Origin: Serpentinimonas sp.
GTDB taxonomy: Bacteria > Pseudomonadota > Gammaproteobacteria > Burkholderiales > Burkholderiaceae_C
Reading direction: 5' to 3'
Assembly (NCBI GenBank): GCA_025458665.1
Contig: JALOSG010000050.1
Coordinates: 1 to 13,737 of the forward strand
DNA: 13,737 nucleotides
Position 1 is the stretch's first letter. The number at the start of each line of letters is the position of its first letter. Below, one piece after another: positions 1-5,194 of this stretch. Position numbers and translations under genes: made by a program. The notes under the pieces are model-generated. The model did not search any database. It was not told where the DNA came from and worked only from the letters and a program-made list of their open reading frames with translations.

Positions 1-1
1 G

Positions 2-367
2 CCGCTGGGCTTTTCCATGGACGACAAGCACATGCGCCGTGCCGGACTGGACTACCACGAATACGCCGACGTGCAACGCCACGCCAGCTGGGCGGCGTTC
101 ATAGCCAAAACCCAGCCCAGCCCGGACCGGCTGTTTGCCATGACCACGCACGGCTCTCATTCGGTGTTCGACCAGCGCTTTTTGCCCGGCGACTGGCTGG
201 TGTTCGGCTCGGAAACCGCGGGCCTGAGCCCGGAGCTGCGCGAACAGTTCCCCACCACGCAGCGGCTGCGCCTACCCATGCGGCCAGGCCAGCGCAGCCT
301 GAATCTGTCCAACGCGGTGGCGGTCACGGCCTTCGAGGCCTGGCGCCAGAACGGATTTCAGGGGTAG
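2..367 (+). CDS. trmL: tRNA (cytidine(34)-2'-O)-methyltransferase TrmL, 3' part only
   Basis: This gene is cut by the left edge of the window. The reading frame is already open at base 2 (PLGFSMDDKHMRRAGLDY), so the ATG at 17 is internal. The visible 121 residues are the C-terminal majority of a small SPOUT-fold (SpoU/TrmH superfamily) methyltransferase of about 155 residues. The two SPOUT motifs are clear: GDWLVFGSETAGLSPEL, and LPMRPGQRSLNLSNAVAV, which form the knotted SAM-binding site. In E. coli, TrmL methylates the 2'-O of the wobble base 34 of leucine tRNAs using SAM, in the cytoplasm. The TAG stop at 365-367 overlaps the 3' end of the convergent MaoC-fold gene by 10 bp. A related SpoU enzyme is possible, but the SMDDKHxRRAGLDYHEYA stretch is characteristic of TrmL. 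Confidence 0.93.
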   Translation, partial: PLGFSMDDKHMRRAGLDYHEYADVQRHASWAAFIAKTQPSPDRLFAMTTHGSHSVFDQRFLPGDWLVFGSETAGLSPELREQFPTTQRLRLPMRPGQRSLNLSNAVAVTAFEAWRQNGFQG

Positions 368-813
368 CGGCGGGCCAGAAATTCGGCCACGCAGACGGGC
401 TTGTCACTGCCCTCTCGCTCAATGGTGGCCGACCACGTCATCTGCATGCCGCCGTTGTCTATCGGTTCGGCCGTGTGCAGCACAAAGCGCCCGCGCAGGC
501 GGCTGCCCACCGGCACCGGAGACACAAAACGCACCCGGTTCAGCCCGTAATTGATGCCCATGCCCGACTGCGTGATGGTCAGGCAGCTCTCCAGCAGGCG
601 CGGTAACAGCGACAGGGTAAGGAAGCCGTGCGCAATGGGTGTGCCGAAAGGACCGGCCTTGGCGCGTTCCGGGTCCACGTGGATCCACTGGTGGTCTCCG
701 GTGGCCTCGGCAAACTGGTCGATCTGGGTCTGGCTGATGGTGTGCCAGTCGCTCACGGCCACTTCCTGGCCGGCACAGGCCGCAAGGTCGGCCAGGGTGT
801 CAAAAACTCTCAA
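358..813 (-). CDS. MaoC-family (R)-hydratase (NodN-like dehydratase)
   Basis: This 151-residue protein has the single hotdog fold of MaoC/NodN dehydratases. The (R)-hydratase motif is seen in FAEATGDHQWIHVDPERAK followed by GTPIAHGFLTLSL; the Asp of GDHQ and the His of AHGF are the expected catalytic pair that hydrates trans-2-enoyl-CoA. The substrate cannot be read from sequence; fatty-acid or polyhydroxyalkanoate precursor metabolism is possible. The start is TTG at 813, chosen because a strong AGGAG lies at 819-823 with 5 bases of spacing and the resulting N terminus (MRVFDTLADLAACAGQEV) has the length expected for the family. It lies 42 bp downstream of the parA-like gene on the same strand, so co-transcription is likely. 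Its stop is convergent with trmL, overlapping by 10 bp. Confidence 0.9.
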   Translation of the reverse strand: MRVFDTLADLAACAGQEVAVSDWHTISQTQIDQFAEATGDHQWIHVDPERAKAGPFGTPIAHGFLTLSLLPRLLESCLTITQSGMGINYGLNRVRFVSPVPVGSRLRGRFVLHTAEPIDNGGMQMTWSATIEREGSDKPVCVAEFLARRYP

Positions 814-818
814 TACAG

Positions 819-823
819 CTCCT
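819..823 (-). promoter_or_regulatory. Ribosome binding site that fixes the TTG start of the MaoC-fold gene
   Basis: On the minus strand AGGAG stands 5 bases upstream of the TTG at 813-811. No ATG or GTG with comparable spacing is available near the conserved N terminus, so this site decides the start. Confidence 0.7.
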
Positions 824-855
824 GTGGTTCAAATACGGGGACAGCTACGGTGGGG

Positions 856-1473
856 TCAGTGGTCCAGCCAGCGGCAAATGTCGGCCCATTGCTCCAGGTC
901 CTTGGCCACCCGGGAGGGGGTCACATCGAACAGGCTCAGGCCCCGGGCCGCGAGGTGGATGTAGTTTTGCGTGTCGCGCAGGTAGCCCAGCACCGGGAGG
1001 CCCAGGCCATGCACAAACTCGTGCAGCTTCTCGCTGGCTATGGTGCGCGGGTCTACCCGCATACCCACTACGCCAATGTCCAACTGTCCGGCCTTGCGCT
1101 GCTCCAGCAAATCGTCCAGGAAGGCGCGGGTGGCGTACATGTCAAACAGGCTGGGCTGCAGGGGAATGACCACCTTGTGGGCCAGTTTCACCACATCCTT
1201 CAGCTTGCTGCCGCGCAAGCCTGCGGGCGTGTCCAGCACCACGTGGCTGGTGCCTCTGGGTGGACGCACAATGTCGTCGGCGCTGGTGTCCCAGGTGGCA
1301 ATGGGCCGCGCTTCAGGCGGCCGCAGGCTGAGCCACAGGCGGGAGGACTGCTGGCGGTCCACATCGCCCAGCATGACCGCATGGCCCTGGCGCGCCATGT
1401 AACCGGCTATGTTGGTGGACAGCGTGGATTTGCCCACCCCGCCCTTGGGGTTGGCCACAACAACAACGGGCAT
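856..1473 (-). CDS. Orphan ParA-family (MinD/ParA) ATPase
   Basis: This 205-residue protein is a P-loop ATPase of the ParA/MinD superfamily. The deviant Walker A, KGGVGKST, is at residues 10-17 with the signature Lys10 and catalytic Lys15. GDVDRQQSS at about 36-44 corresponds to the Walker A' aspartate region, and VVLDTPAG at about 78-85 is Walker B. ParA proteins bind ATP, dimerise, associate with DNA and position cargo such as chromosomes, plasmids or protein complexes. The protein has no N-terminal DNA-binding domain, and no ParB partner or parS-like repeat is visible nearby, so the cargo is unknown. The start at 1473 is set by a near-perfect AGGAGGAG at 1481-1488. It may share a transcript with the MaoC-fold gene. 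The 133 bp between it and the exporter gene holds no obvious gene. Confidence 0.9.
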   Translation of the reverse strand: MPVVVVANPKGGVGKSTLSTNIAGYMARQGHAVMLGDVDRQQSSRLWLSLRPPEARPIATWDTSADDIVRPPRGTSHVVLDTPAGLRGSKLKDVVKLAHKVVIPLQPSLFDMYATRAFLDDLLEQRKAGQLDIGVVGMRVDPRTIASEKLHEFVHGLGLPVLGYLRDTQNYIHLAARGLSLFDVTPSRVAKDLEQWADICRWLDH

Positions 1474-1480
1474 GTGCGGA

Positions 1481-1488
1481 CTCCTCCT
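1481..1488 (-). promoter_or_regulatory. Strong ribosome binding site of the parA-like gene
   Basis: AGGAGGAG on the minus strand, 7 bases upstream of the ATG at 1473-1471. It favours that start over the in-frame ATG at 1509, which would add 12 residues ahead of the conserved PVVVVANPKGG strand. Confidence 0.8.
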
Positions 1489-1606
1489 GGTGCAAGGGCC
1501 AAAACCCATGGGCCTTCCCTGGGTCTGTGGCCGGGCTCTGTAACCGGCCTACATATTAGCAACAGGTGCGGCAGCGGGCTGTCCCGGCCGCTTCAGGCGT
1601 GTGGCC

Positions 1607-2374
1607 TCACACAAAGCCATCCCAGATGAGCTTGATCCCGGTGAGCAACATGCCGGCATACACCAGCCGGTAAAACAGCACCGGGCTGATGCGCCGCGCC
1701 AGGGTGACGCCTGCCCAGACCCCCAGCGGCGCCAGCGGCATGAGTACGATGGAGGTGGCCAGGTTGTTCCAGTCCAGCAAACCCAGCCAGGCGTAGGGAA
1801 TCCATTTGCTCAGGTTCACCACAAAAAACAGGTACGCCAGCGTGGCCGTGAACACGATCGGCTTGAGCTTGAGCGGGATGACGTAGGCATTCACCGGCGG
1901 CCCGCCCGCGTGGGCGATGAAGCTGGTGAACCCCCCCAGCGCGGTCAGAATGGCGCCGAGCCACTTGGGTGGCGGCGGCGCGTCGGCACGGGGCGGAAAC
2001 AGCAGGCGCTGCGCCAGAAAGGCCAGCGTGAGCACGCCCACCAGGCCGGCCACCACCTTGGCGTCCAGCAACTTGAACAGCAGCGTACCAATGACGGTGC
2101 CCACCAGCGCCCAGGGCAGCAGAAAAAACAGCAGCTTCTTGTCGAAGTCTTTGCGGAAGGCGGCGATGCCCAGCAAATCCATGATGAGGAGCAGGGGCAT
2201 GAAGATGGCTGCCGCCTGCGGCACGCTGATGCTCAGCGCCATCATGGGGACCGCCAGCGAGCCAAAACCGGAACCGAAACCGCTCTTGCTCAGGCCCAGC
2301 AGCAACACCGCCGGCACCGCCACCGCGTAGTACCAGGGGTCGGTGATGGGGGCGAAGTTGGCAAAAAAATCCAC
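1607..2374 (-). CDS. TauE/SafE-family membrane protein (putative anion/sulfite exporter)
   Basis: The gene encodes a very hydrophobic protein of about 255 residues with 7-8 predicted membrane segments arranged as two repeats. The first carries GLSKSGFGSGFGSLAVPMMAL, and the second starts at GGFTSFIAHAGGPPVNAYVIPL. The paired Gly/Pro-rich motifs and the HAGGPP signature are typical of TauE/SafE (DUF81) proteins, implicated in export of sulfite, sulfoacetate or related anions across the inner membrane. The substrate here is not deducible. The start is uncertain. I use GTG at 2374 (VDFFANFAPITDPWYY), which gives a normal family length and leaves 53 bp to the divergent gene. The ATG at 2458 would run into that gene's coding region and add an atypical hydrophilic N terminus. 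The ribosome binding site is weak in either case. Confidence 0.88.
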   Translation of the reverse strand: MDFFANFAPITDPWYYAVAVPAVLLLGLSKSGFGSGFGSLAVPMMALSISVPQAAAIFMPLLLIMDLLGIAAFRKDFDKKLLFFLLPWALVGTVIGTLLFKLLDAKVVAGLVGVLTLAFLAQRLLFPPRADAPPPPKWLGAILTALGGFTSFIAHAGGPPVNAYVIPLKLKPIVFTATLAYLFFVVNLSKWIPYAWLGLLDWNNLATSIVLMPLAPLGVWAGVTLARRISPVLFYRLVYAGMLLTGIKLIWDGFV

Positions 2375-2427
2375 AGCGGGGGATGGTAGCCGAAGCGGGC
2401 CGACCGACTGGGGCGACAATCTGGCCC

Positions 2428-3066
2428 ATGCAGGATTTGACTTACTGGGGCAGCACACTGCGCCTGGCCGTGGAGGTGGCTGCCACCCTGGCCTTTGCGC
2501 TGTCCGGGCTGCTGGCCGCAGCGCGCAAGCACCTCGATGCCGTGGGCGTATTCGCGGTGGCGTTCCTGGCGGCGTTCGGCGGTGGCACGCTGCGCGACCT
2601 GCTGCTGGACCAGCGCCCCTTCTTCTGGGTGGAGCACGTACATTGGTTGTGGGGCCTCATGGCGCTGTGCATAGCCGCCATGCTGTTCATGCGCCACCGG
2701 CATTTCGAGCCCACCGAACGCGCCATGCAGTGGCCCGATGCGCTGGGCCTGGGCCTGTTTGCCGCCGTGGGCGTGGACAAAGCACTGTTCATGGGCTGGC
2801 CGGCGCTGGTGGCCGTGCTCATGGGCGTGGTGACGGGCGTGTTTGGCGGCGTGCTGCGCGATGTGGTGTGCAACGAAATTCCCAGCGCCTTCCGCGACCA
2901 CCGCCCCTACGCCATTTGCGCTTTCGTGGGCGGCTGGGCTTATGTGGGCTGGTGGATGCTGAGCGGCTCGGGCACGCAAGCGCTGCTGGTCTGCGTGCTG
3001 GTGGCCGCCGGCTTGCGCGGCCTGGCCCTGTGGCGGGACTGGACCCTGCCCGCCTGGAAAGTCTGA
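2428..3066 (+). CDS. Trimeric intracellular cation channel (TRIC/UPF0126) family membrane protein
   Basis: This 212-residue protein has about seven membrane segments in two pseudo-repeats. Each repeat contains the family signature, GGGTLRDLLLDQRP in the first half and GGVLRDVVCNEIPSAF in the second. These glycine- and LRD-containing motifs define UPF0126/YadS-YicG proteins, which share the fold of eukaryotic TRIC channels. Bacterial members have been assigned cation-channel or small-metabolite (such as glycine) transport roles. The role here is inferred only at family level. ATG 2428 is chosen because MQDLTYWGSTLRLAVEVAAT is the normal N terminus; the ATG-less extension to 2383 is not conserved in style. 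The upstream gene is divergent, and DUF1841 follows after 3 bp, implying one transcript. Confidence 0.9.
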   Translation: MQDLTYWGSTLRLAVEVAATLAFALSGLLAAARKHLDAVGVFAVAFLAAFGGGTLRDLLLDQRPFFWVEHVHWLWGLMALCIAAMLFMRHRHFEPTERAMQWPDALGLGLFAAVGVDKALFMGWPALVAVLMGVVTGVFGGVLRDVVCNEIPSAFRDHRPYAICAFVGGWAYVGWWMLSGSGTQALLVCVLVAAGLRGLALWRDWTLPAWKV

Positions 3067-3069
3067 ACC

Positions 3070-3519
3070 ATGTTCCAACCCTCTCCGGCCGATGTGCGGC
3101 GCTTTTTCTGCCAGTCCTATGCCAAAGGCTCCCAGGGCCTGCCCATGGAGGCCATAGAACAGCTGGCCTACGGGTGGATAGAGCAGCACCCCGAATACCA
3201 CACCACGCTGGCCGACGAAGCCGCCGCACTGGCCCAGTTGCAGGAAAGCCCGCCCAAACCCGGCGTGGCGCCGCCCGAGAACCCCTTCCTGCACCTGTCC
3301 ATGCACCTCTCCATCAGCGAGCAGTGCTCCATAGACCAGCCGCCCGGCATACGGCAGGCGGTGGAACTGCTCACCGCCCGGCGCGATTCCCTGCACCAAG
3401 CCCACCACGAGGTCATGGAGTGCCTGGGCCGCATGTTGTGGGAGAGCCAGCAGAGCGGCCGTCCACCCGATGGGCATGCCTATATAGACGCGGTACGCCG
3501 CCGCGCCACGGCCGACTAG
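3070..3519 (+). CDS. DUF1841 family protein
   Basis: This 149-residue soluble protein matches the DUF1841 family, found mainly in beta- and gammaproteobacteria and of unknown function. The recognisable blocks are the N-terminal MFQPSPADVRRFF, HPEYH at about 40-44, NPFLHLSMHLSISEQ followed by CSIDQPPGI in the middle, and HHEVMECLGRMLWESQ near the C terminus. The conserved histidines in HLSMHL and HHEVM could bind a metal, but that is speculation. It starts 3 bp after the TRIC-family stop, with GGAAAG about 10 bases upstream, so it is probably translated from the same mRNA. It is the last gene before a 524-bp stretch without coding capacity. No good plus-strand intrinsic terminator directly follows it. 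Confidence 0.88.
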   Translation: MFQPSPADVRRFFCQSYAKGSQGLPMEAIEQLAYGWIEQHPEYHTTLADEAAALAQLQESPPKPGVAPPENPFLHLSMHLSISEQCSIDQPPGIRQAVELLTARRDSLHQAHHEVMECLGRMLWESQQSGRPPDGHAYIDAVRRRATAD

Positions 3520-3539
3520 GCCGCTGGAACAGGCCACAC

Positions 3540-3833
3540 AACGAAACAGCCCCCGACGGGCTGCACCTGCCGGGGGCTGACGGTGGGCCGCAGGCCCAAC
3601 CGGTTCAGGCTGGCGGAGATGGATGTCGCGCCGGCCTGGGAGCAAGAGATTGCTCCCGAGATGCCACCCCATGGCGCCAACCGGCTGGTGGGGTGGAAGC
3701 GTCTGCGTCGCTGCAGACGTCTTCAGTGTGCACCTCCCGGAGACGGTGTTCAAGCCCACCTTTTCAATGGTATCGAGAAGGCCGATTGGTTTTTTTTGCC
3801 CCCCTGCGGCAGGGGAACTCTCCACTCTGCCAG
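3540..3833 (-). ncRNA. Highly structured non-coding block, candidate small RNA (strand tentative)
   Basis: No credible protein gene lies between 3520 and 4043. This part folds into a run of strong hairpins: 3547-3555 with 3571-3579 (9 bp); TGGGCC/GGCCCA around 3585-3599; AGGCTGGC 3607-3614 with 3630-3637; GGGAGCAA 3638-3645 with 3650-3657, closing a GAGA tetraloop; CCACCCC 3664-3670 with 3690-3696; an 11-bp stem with one bulge 3696-3706/3713-3724; and CCCCTG/CAGGGG 3801-3815. Such density is unlikely by chance even in GC-rich DNA. The minus strand is favoured because the 3547-3579 hairpin is followed there by a T-rich TTTCGTT, and an extended -10 lies upstream at 3840-3848. A plus-strand transcript ending at the T8 run (3790-3797) is the alternative. 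I could not match it to 6S RNA, tmRNA, RNase P RNA, SRP RNA or a known riboswitch. Confidence 0.4.
3547..3579 (-). terminator. Terminator-like hairpin facing the minus strand
   Basis: A perfect 9-bp GC-rich stem (CAGCCCCCG with CGGGGGCTG, 15-base loop) is followed on the minus strand by TTTCGTTG. On the plus strand it is followed by ACGGTGGG, so it is not an intrinsic terminator for DUF1841. There is no minus-strand protein gene upstream of it, hence the proposal of a minus-strand RNA. Confidence 0.45.
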
Positions 3834-3839
3834 CCCCTC

Positions 3840-3848
3840 TTAATACCA
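3840..3848 (-). promoter_or_regulatory. Possible extended -10 promoter, minus strand
   Basis: TGGTATTAA reads as TGn plus TATTAA (4 of 6 matches to TATAAT) in an AT-rich island. The -35 position shows only TCGATT, so it would depend on the extended -10 or an activator. Initiation would fall near 3833 and give an RNA of about 290 bases down to the hairpin at 3547-3579. Confidence 0.3.
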
Positions 3849-3860
3849 ATATTTACATAT

Positions 3861-3872
3861 TGAATCGATTCA
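3861..3872. promoter_or_regulatory. 12-bp perfect palindrome, candidate operator
   Basis: TGAATCGATTCA is a perfect palindrome centred at about 3866.5, in the AT-rich island between the two divergent promoter-like sequences. It covers the -35 position of the minus-strand candidate and lies about 47 bp upstream of the predicted plus-strand start site. The TGAA(N4)TTCA layout resembles LacI-family sites such as the FruR/Cra operator. No regulator gene is adjacent. Confidence 0.4.
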
Positions 3873-3878
3873 TAAGTA

Positions 3879-3907
3879 TTGACCAAGCATTTTCATCCCC
3901 CTACCAT
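3879..3907 (+). promoter_or_regulatory. Sigma70-type promoter of the lytic transglycosylase gene
   Basis: TTGACC at 3879-3884 matches the -35 consensus in 5 of 6 positions. After exactly 17 bases, TACCAT at 3902-3907 matches the -10 in 4 of 6. Transcription would start near 3914, giving a leader of about 130 bases before the ATG at 4044. Confidence 0.55.
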
Positions 3908-3913
3908 TCGCAC

Positions 3914-4043
3914 GCTTCCCCACTGGGGATAACCCGAAGACGCTGCCGAACCCGGCTAAGTCCGGGGCCTGACAAGCCCCCGATGGCGACCCCCTTCCGA
4001 GCAGGTCTGCATCCTGCAGACCTGTGTAGAAATGGAGAGTGCT
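3914..4043 (+). other. Long structured 5' leader of the transglycosylase mRNA
   Basis: The leader has no ORF of note but several hairpins: TCCCC/GGGGA at 3917-3929 at its extreme 5' end; two mutually exclusive stems, CCCGG 3951-3955 with 3962-3966 versus GGGGC 3964-3968 with 3976-3980; and a 9-bp stem CAGGTCTGC/GCAGACCTG at 4002-4024 with a 5-base loop, ending 9 bases before the ribosome binding site. No U-run follows the last stem, so control of translation or mRNA stability is more likely than termination. It does not match a riboswitch class that I recognise. Confidence 0.35.
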
Positions 4044-4988
4044 ATGACAGCGCCCGAATCCGACAACCCGAGCAAGCCCCCGCAGGAGTCTTCTGCGGCG
4101 GCCCCAACAGGCAAACGCCCCCTGAGTGTGGTCACGCTGGCTCACCATGTGGTGGCCGACGTAGGCCGAGGCTTTGTGCTGGTCACGCACCACGGCATGG
4201 CGGTCGTGGGCGTGGTAGTGGCCGTGACACTGGCCATGCTGCTGGCCAAACCCGAATGGCGCAGCACGGTGGAGCAGCAAATGCTCGGCTGGCTCATGCA
4301 ACGCCAGGGCCCCGACATGGAGGTGGCCGACCTGCTGGTGGCCGACCCCACGGCGGTGGAACGCGTCACCGCCACCGACCCCGAGGCGCTGCCCGTGGAG
4401 CAGGCCCGCGTGGCGCAGTGGCTCAGCCGCAAGTACCGCGTGGCACCCGAACCCCTGAGCGCCCTGGTGGCAGAAGCTTACAAACTGGGCGAAGTGGCCC
4501 GCATCGACCCCACGCTGATCCTGTCGGTCATGGCGGTGGAGTCGCGGTTCAACCCCTTCGCCGCCAGCCCTGTGGGTGCCCAGGGCCTCATGCAGGTCAT
4601 GACCCGCGTCCACACCGACAAGTACGACGATTACGGCGGCACCATGGCCGCCTTCGATCCCGTGACCAACCTGCGCGTGGGCGTGAAGGTGCTGCAGGAA
4701 ACCATACGCCGCGCCGGATCGGTGGAAGGCGGCCTGCGCCTGTACGTGGGCGCAGTCACCACCGATGGCAGCGACTACATTGCCAAGGTGATGTCGGAAC
4801 ACGAGCGACTGAACCGCGTGGCGCAAGGCCAACGGGTGGCATTCAACGCCTACCAGCGCCGCCCCGTGCCGCTGGAAACGCTCCTGCTGCCGGAGCAAAA
4901 CACCGGCGCCCAGCCAGCCCCTGCAGCGGCCGATCTGGAAGCCGAGGCCGCACCGGCACAGACCGGATCGCAGGAACACGCCTCCTGA
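4044..4988 (+). CDS. Membrane-anchored lytic transglycosylase (SLT domain)
   Basis: This 314-residue protein has a short Pro/Ser-rich cytoplasmic N terminus, one membrane helix at about 51-68 (MAVVGVVVAVTLAMLLA), a periplasmic linker, and a Slt70-type transglycosylase (GH23) domain at about 138-258. The catalytic glutamate is E166 in MAVESRFNPFAASPVGAQ, followed by GLMQVM at 181-186 and DPVTNLRVGVKVL. The usual AYNAG motif is reduced to LYVGAVTTDGSDY. Such enzymes cleave the MurNAc-GlcNAc bond of peptidoglycan to give 1,6-anhydro ends. The C-terminal 55 residues are Ala/Pro/Glu-rich and probably disordered. ATG 4044 is preferred over ATG 4032 because GGAG at 4034-4037 is 6 bases upstream of 4044, and nothing suitable precedes 4032. 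It has its own promoter at 3879-3907. It ends 206 bp before glyA. Confidence 0.9.
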   Translation: MTAPESDNPSKPPQESSAAAPTGKRPLSVVTLAHHVVADVGRGFVLVTHHGMAVVGVVVAVTLAMLLAKPEWRSTVEQQMLGWLMQRQGPDMEVADLLVADPTAVERVTATDPEALPVEQARVAQWLSRKYRVAPEPLSALVAEAYKLGEVARIDPTLILSVMAVESRFNPFAASPVGAQGLMQVMTRVHTDKYDDYGGTMAAFDPVTNLRVGVKVLQETIRRAGSVEGGLRLYVGAVTTDGSDYIAKVMSEHERLNRVAQGQRVAFNAYQRRPVPLETLLLPEQNTGAQPAPAAADLEAEAAPAQTGSQEHAS

Positions 4989-5009
4989 TGCCCAACGGCG
5001 CCTCCTGAT
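4979..5009 (+). repeat. Short direct repeat across the transglycosylase stop codon
   Basis: CGCCTCCTGAT occurs at 4979-4989 and again at 4999-5009, a period of 20 bp. The first copy carries the stop of the transglycosylase gene. The second repeats the end of the ORF (Ala-Ser-stop) and runs into the candidate -10 of the glyA promoter. It looks like a small local duplication. Confidence 0.6.
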
Positions 5010-5014
5010 AAACT
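5006..5014 (+). promoter_or_regulatory. Candidate extended -10 promoter for riboswitch-glyA-nrdR
   Basis: TGATAAACT reads as TGn plus TAAACT (4 of 6 matches to TATAAT). The -35 region is weak (CTGATG, 18-base spacing). Its predicted start site at 5020-5021 coincides with the first base-paired position of the riboswitch, which supports it. Confidence 0.4.
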
Positions 5015-5019
5015 CCGGG

Positions 5020-5156
5020 CGTGCGCAACTGGCGATAGGCCAGCCCGGCGGTCATGCCCGGGTTGGTTGACGTGGGCCTACACCACTGGGAAGCGCACCG
5101 CCCTGCCGGCTGCCAAGCGGCTGCACGGGTGTTGAGCCGTTCGCCTGGGCAGCCCT
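5020..5156 (+). promoter_or_regulatory. ZTP (ZMP) riboswitch, pfl motif, upstream of glyA
   Basis: The conserved elements of the pfl/ZTP aptamer are present in order. GTGCGC at 5021-5026, directly followed by AACTGGCG, pairs with GCGCAC at 5093-5098 to close the first domain. GTGGGCCTACACCACTGGGA at 5072-5091 matches the GUGGG...ACCAC-GGGGA block. After a linker hairpin, GCCGTTCGCCTGGGCAGCC at 5136-5154 matches the CCGCCUGGGCA domain that contacts ZTP. This class senses ZTP/ZMP (AICAR 5'-phosphates), which accumulate when 10-formyl-THF is short, and typically turns on glyA, folD or purH. No terminator with a U-run is present between 5157 and 5194. Instead the ribosome binding site AAGG (5185-5188) sits in a small CCTT/AAGG hairpin, suggesting translational control. 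Confidence 0.92.
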
Positions 5157-5194
5157 TGTCTTCGTGCAGGGTCATCACCTTCTGAAGGACTGCC

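Noticed and set aside
3790..3797. T8 run as an intrinsic terminator of a plus-strand transcript
   Set aside because: The only stem just upstream (CAATGG/CCgATTG around 3765-3788) is weak and bulged, so I kept it as an alternative but did not list it as a feature.
3583..3843. 86-codon plus-strand frame in the 524-bp gap
   Set aside because: GTG start without a ribosome binding site, crosses several strong hairpins and the T8 run, and has no recognisable similarity.
2290..3849. 519-codon minus-strand frame across TRIC, DUF1841 and the structured region
   Set aside because: It is antisense to two supported genes and runs through the hairpin-rich non-coding block with low-complexity translation.
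3547..3850. Identification of the structured block as 6S RNA, tmRNA, RNase P RNA or SRP RNA
   Set aside because: The diagnostic sequences I know for tmRNA, RNase P and SRP RNA are absent, and the fold does not clearly show the single closing stem, central bubble and terminal stem of 6S RNA. A covariance search would decide.
3623..5008. 461-codon plus-strand frame overlapping the transglycosylase gene
   Set aside because: It is a frame shadow of a gene with an intact SLT domain, and its translation is Arg/Gly/Pro-rich without motifs.
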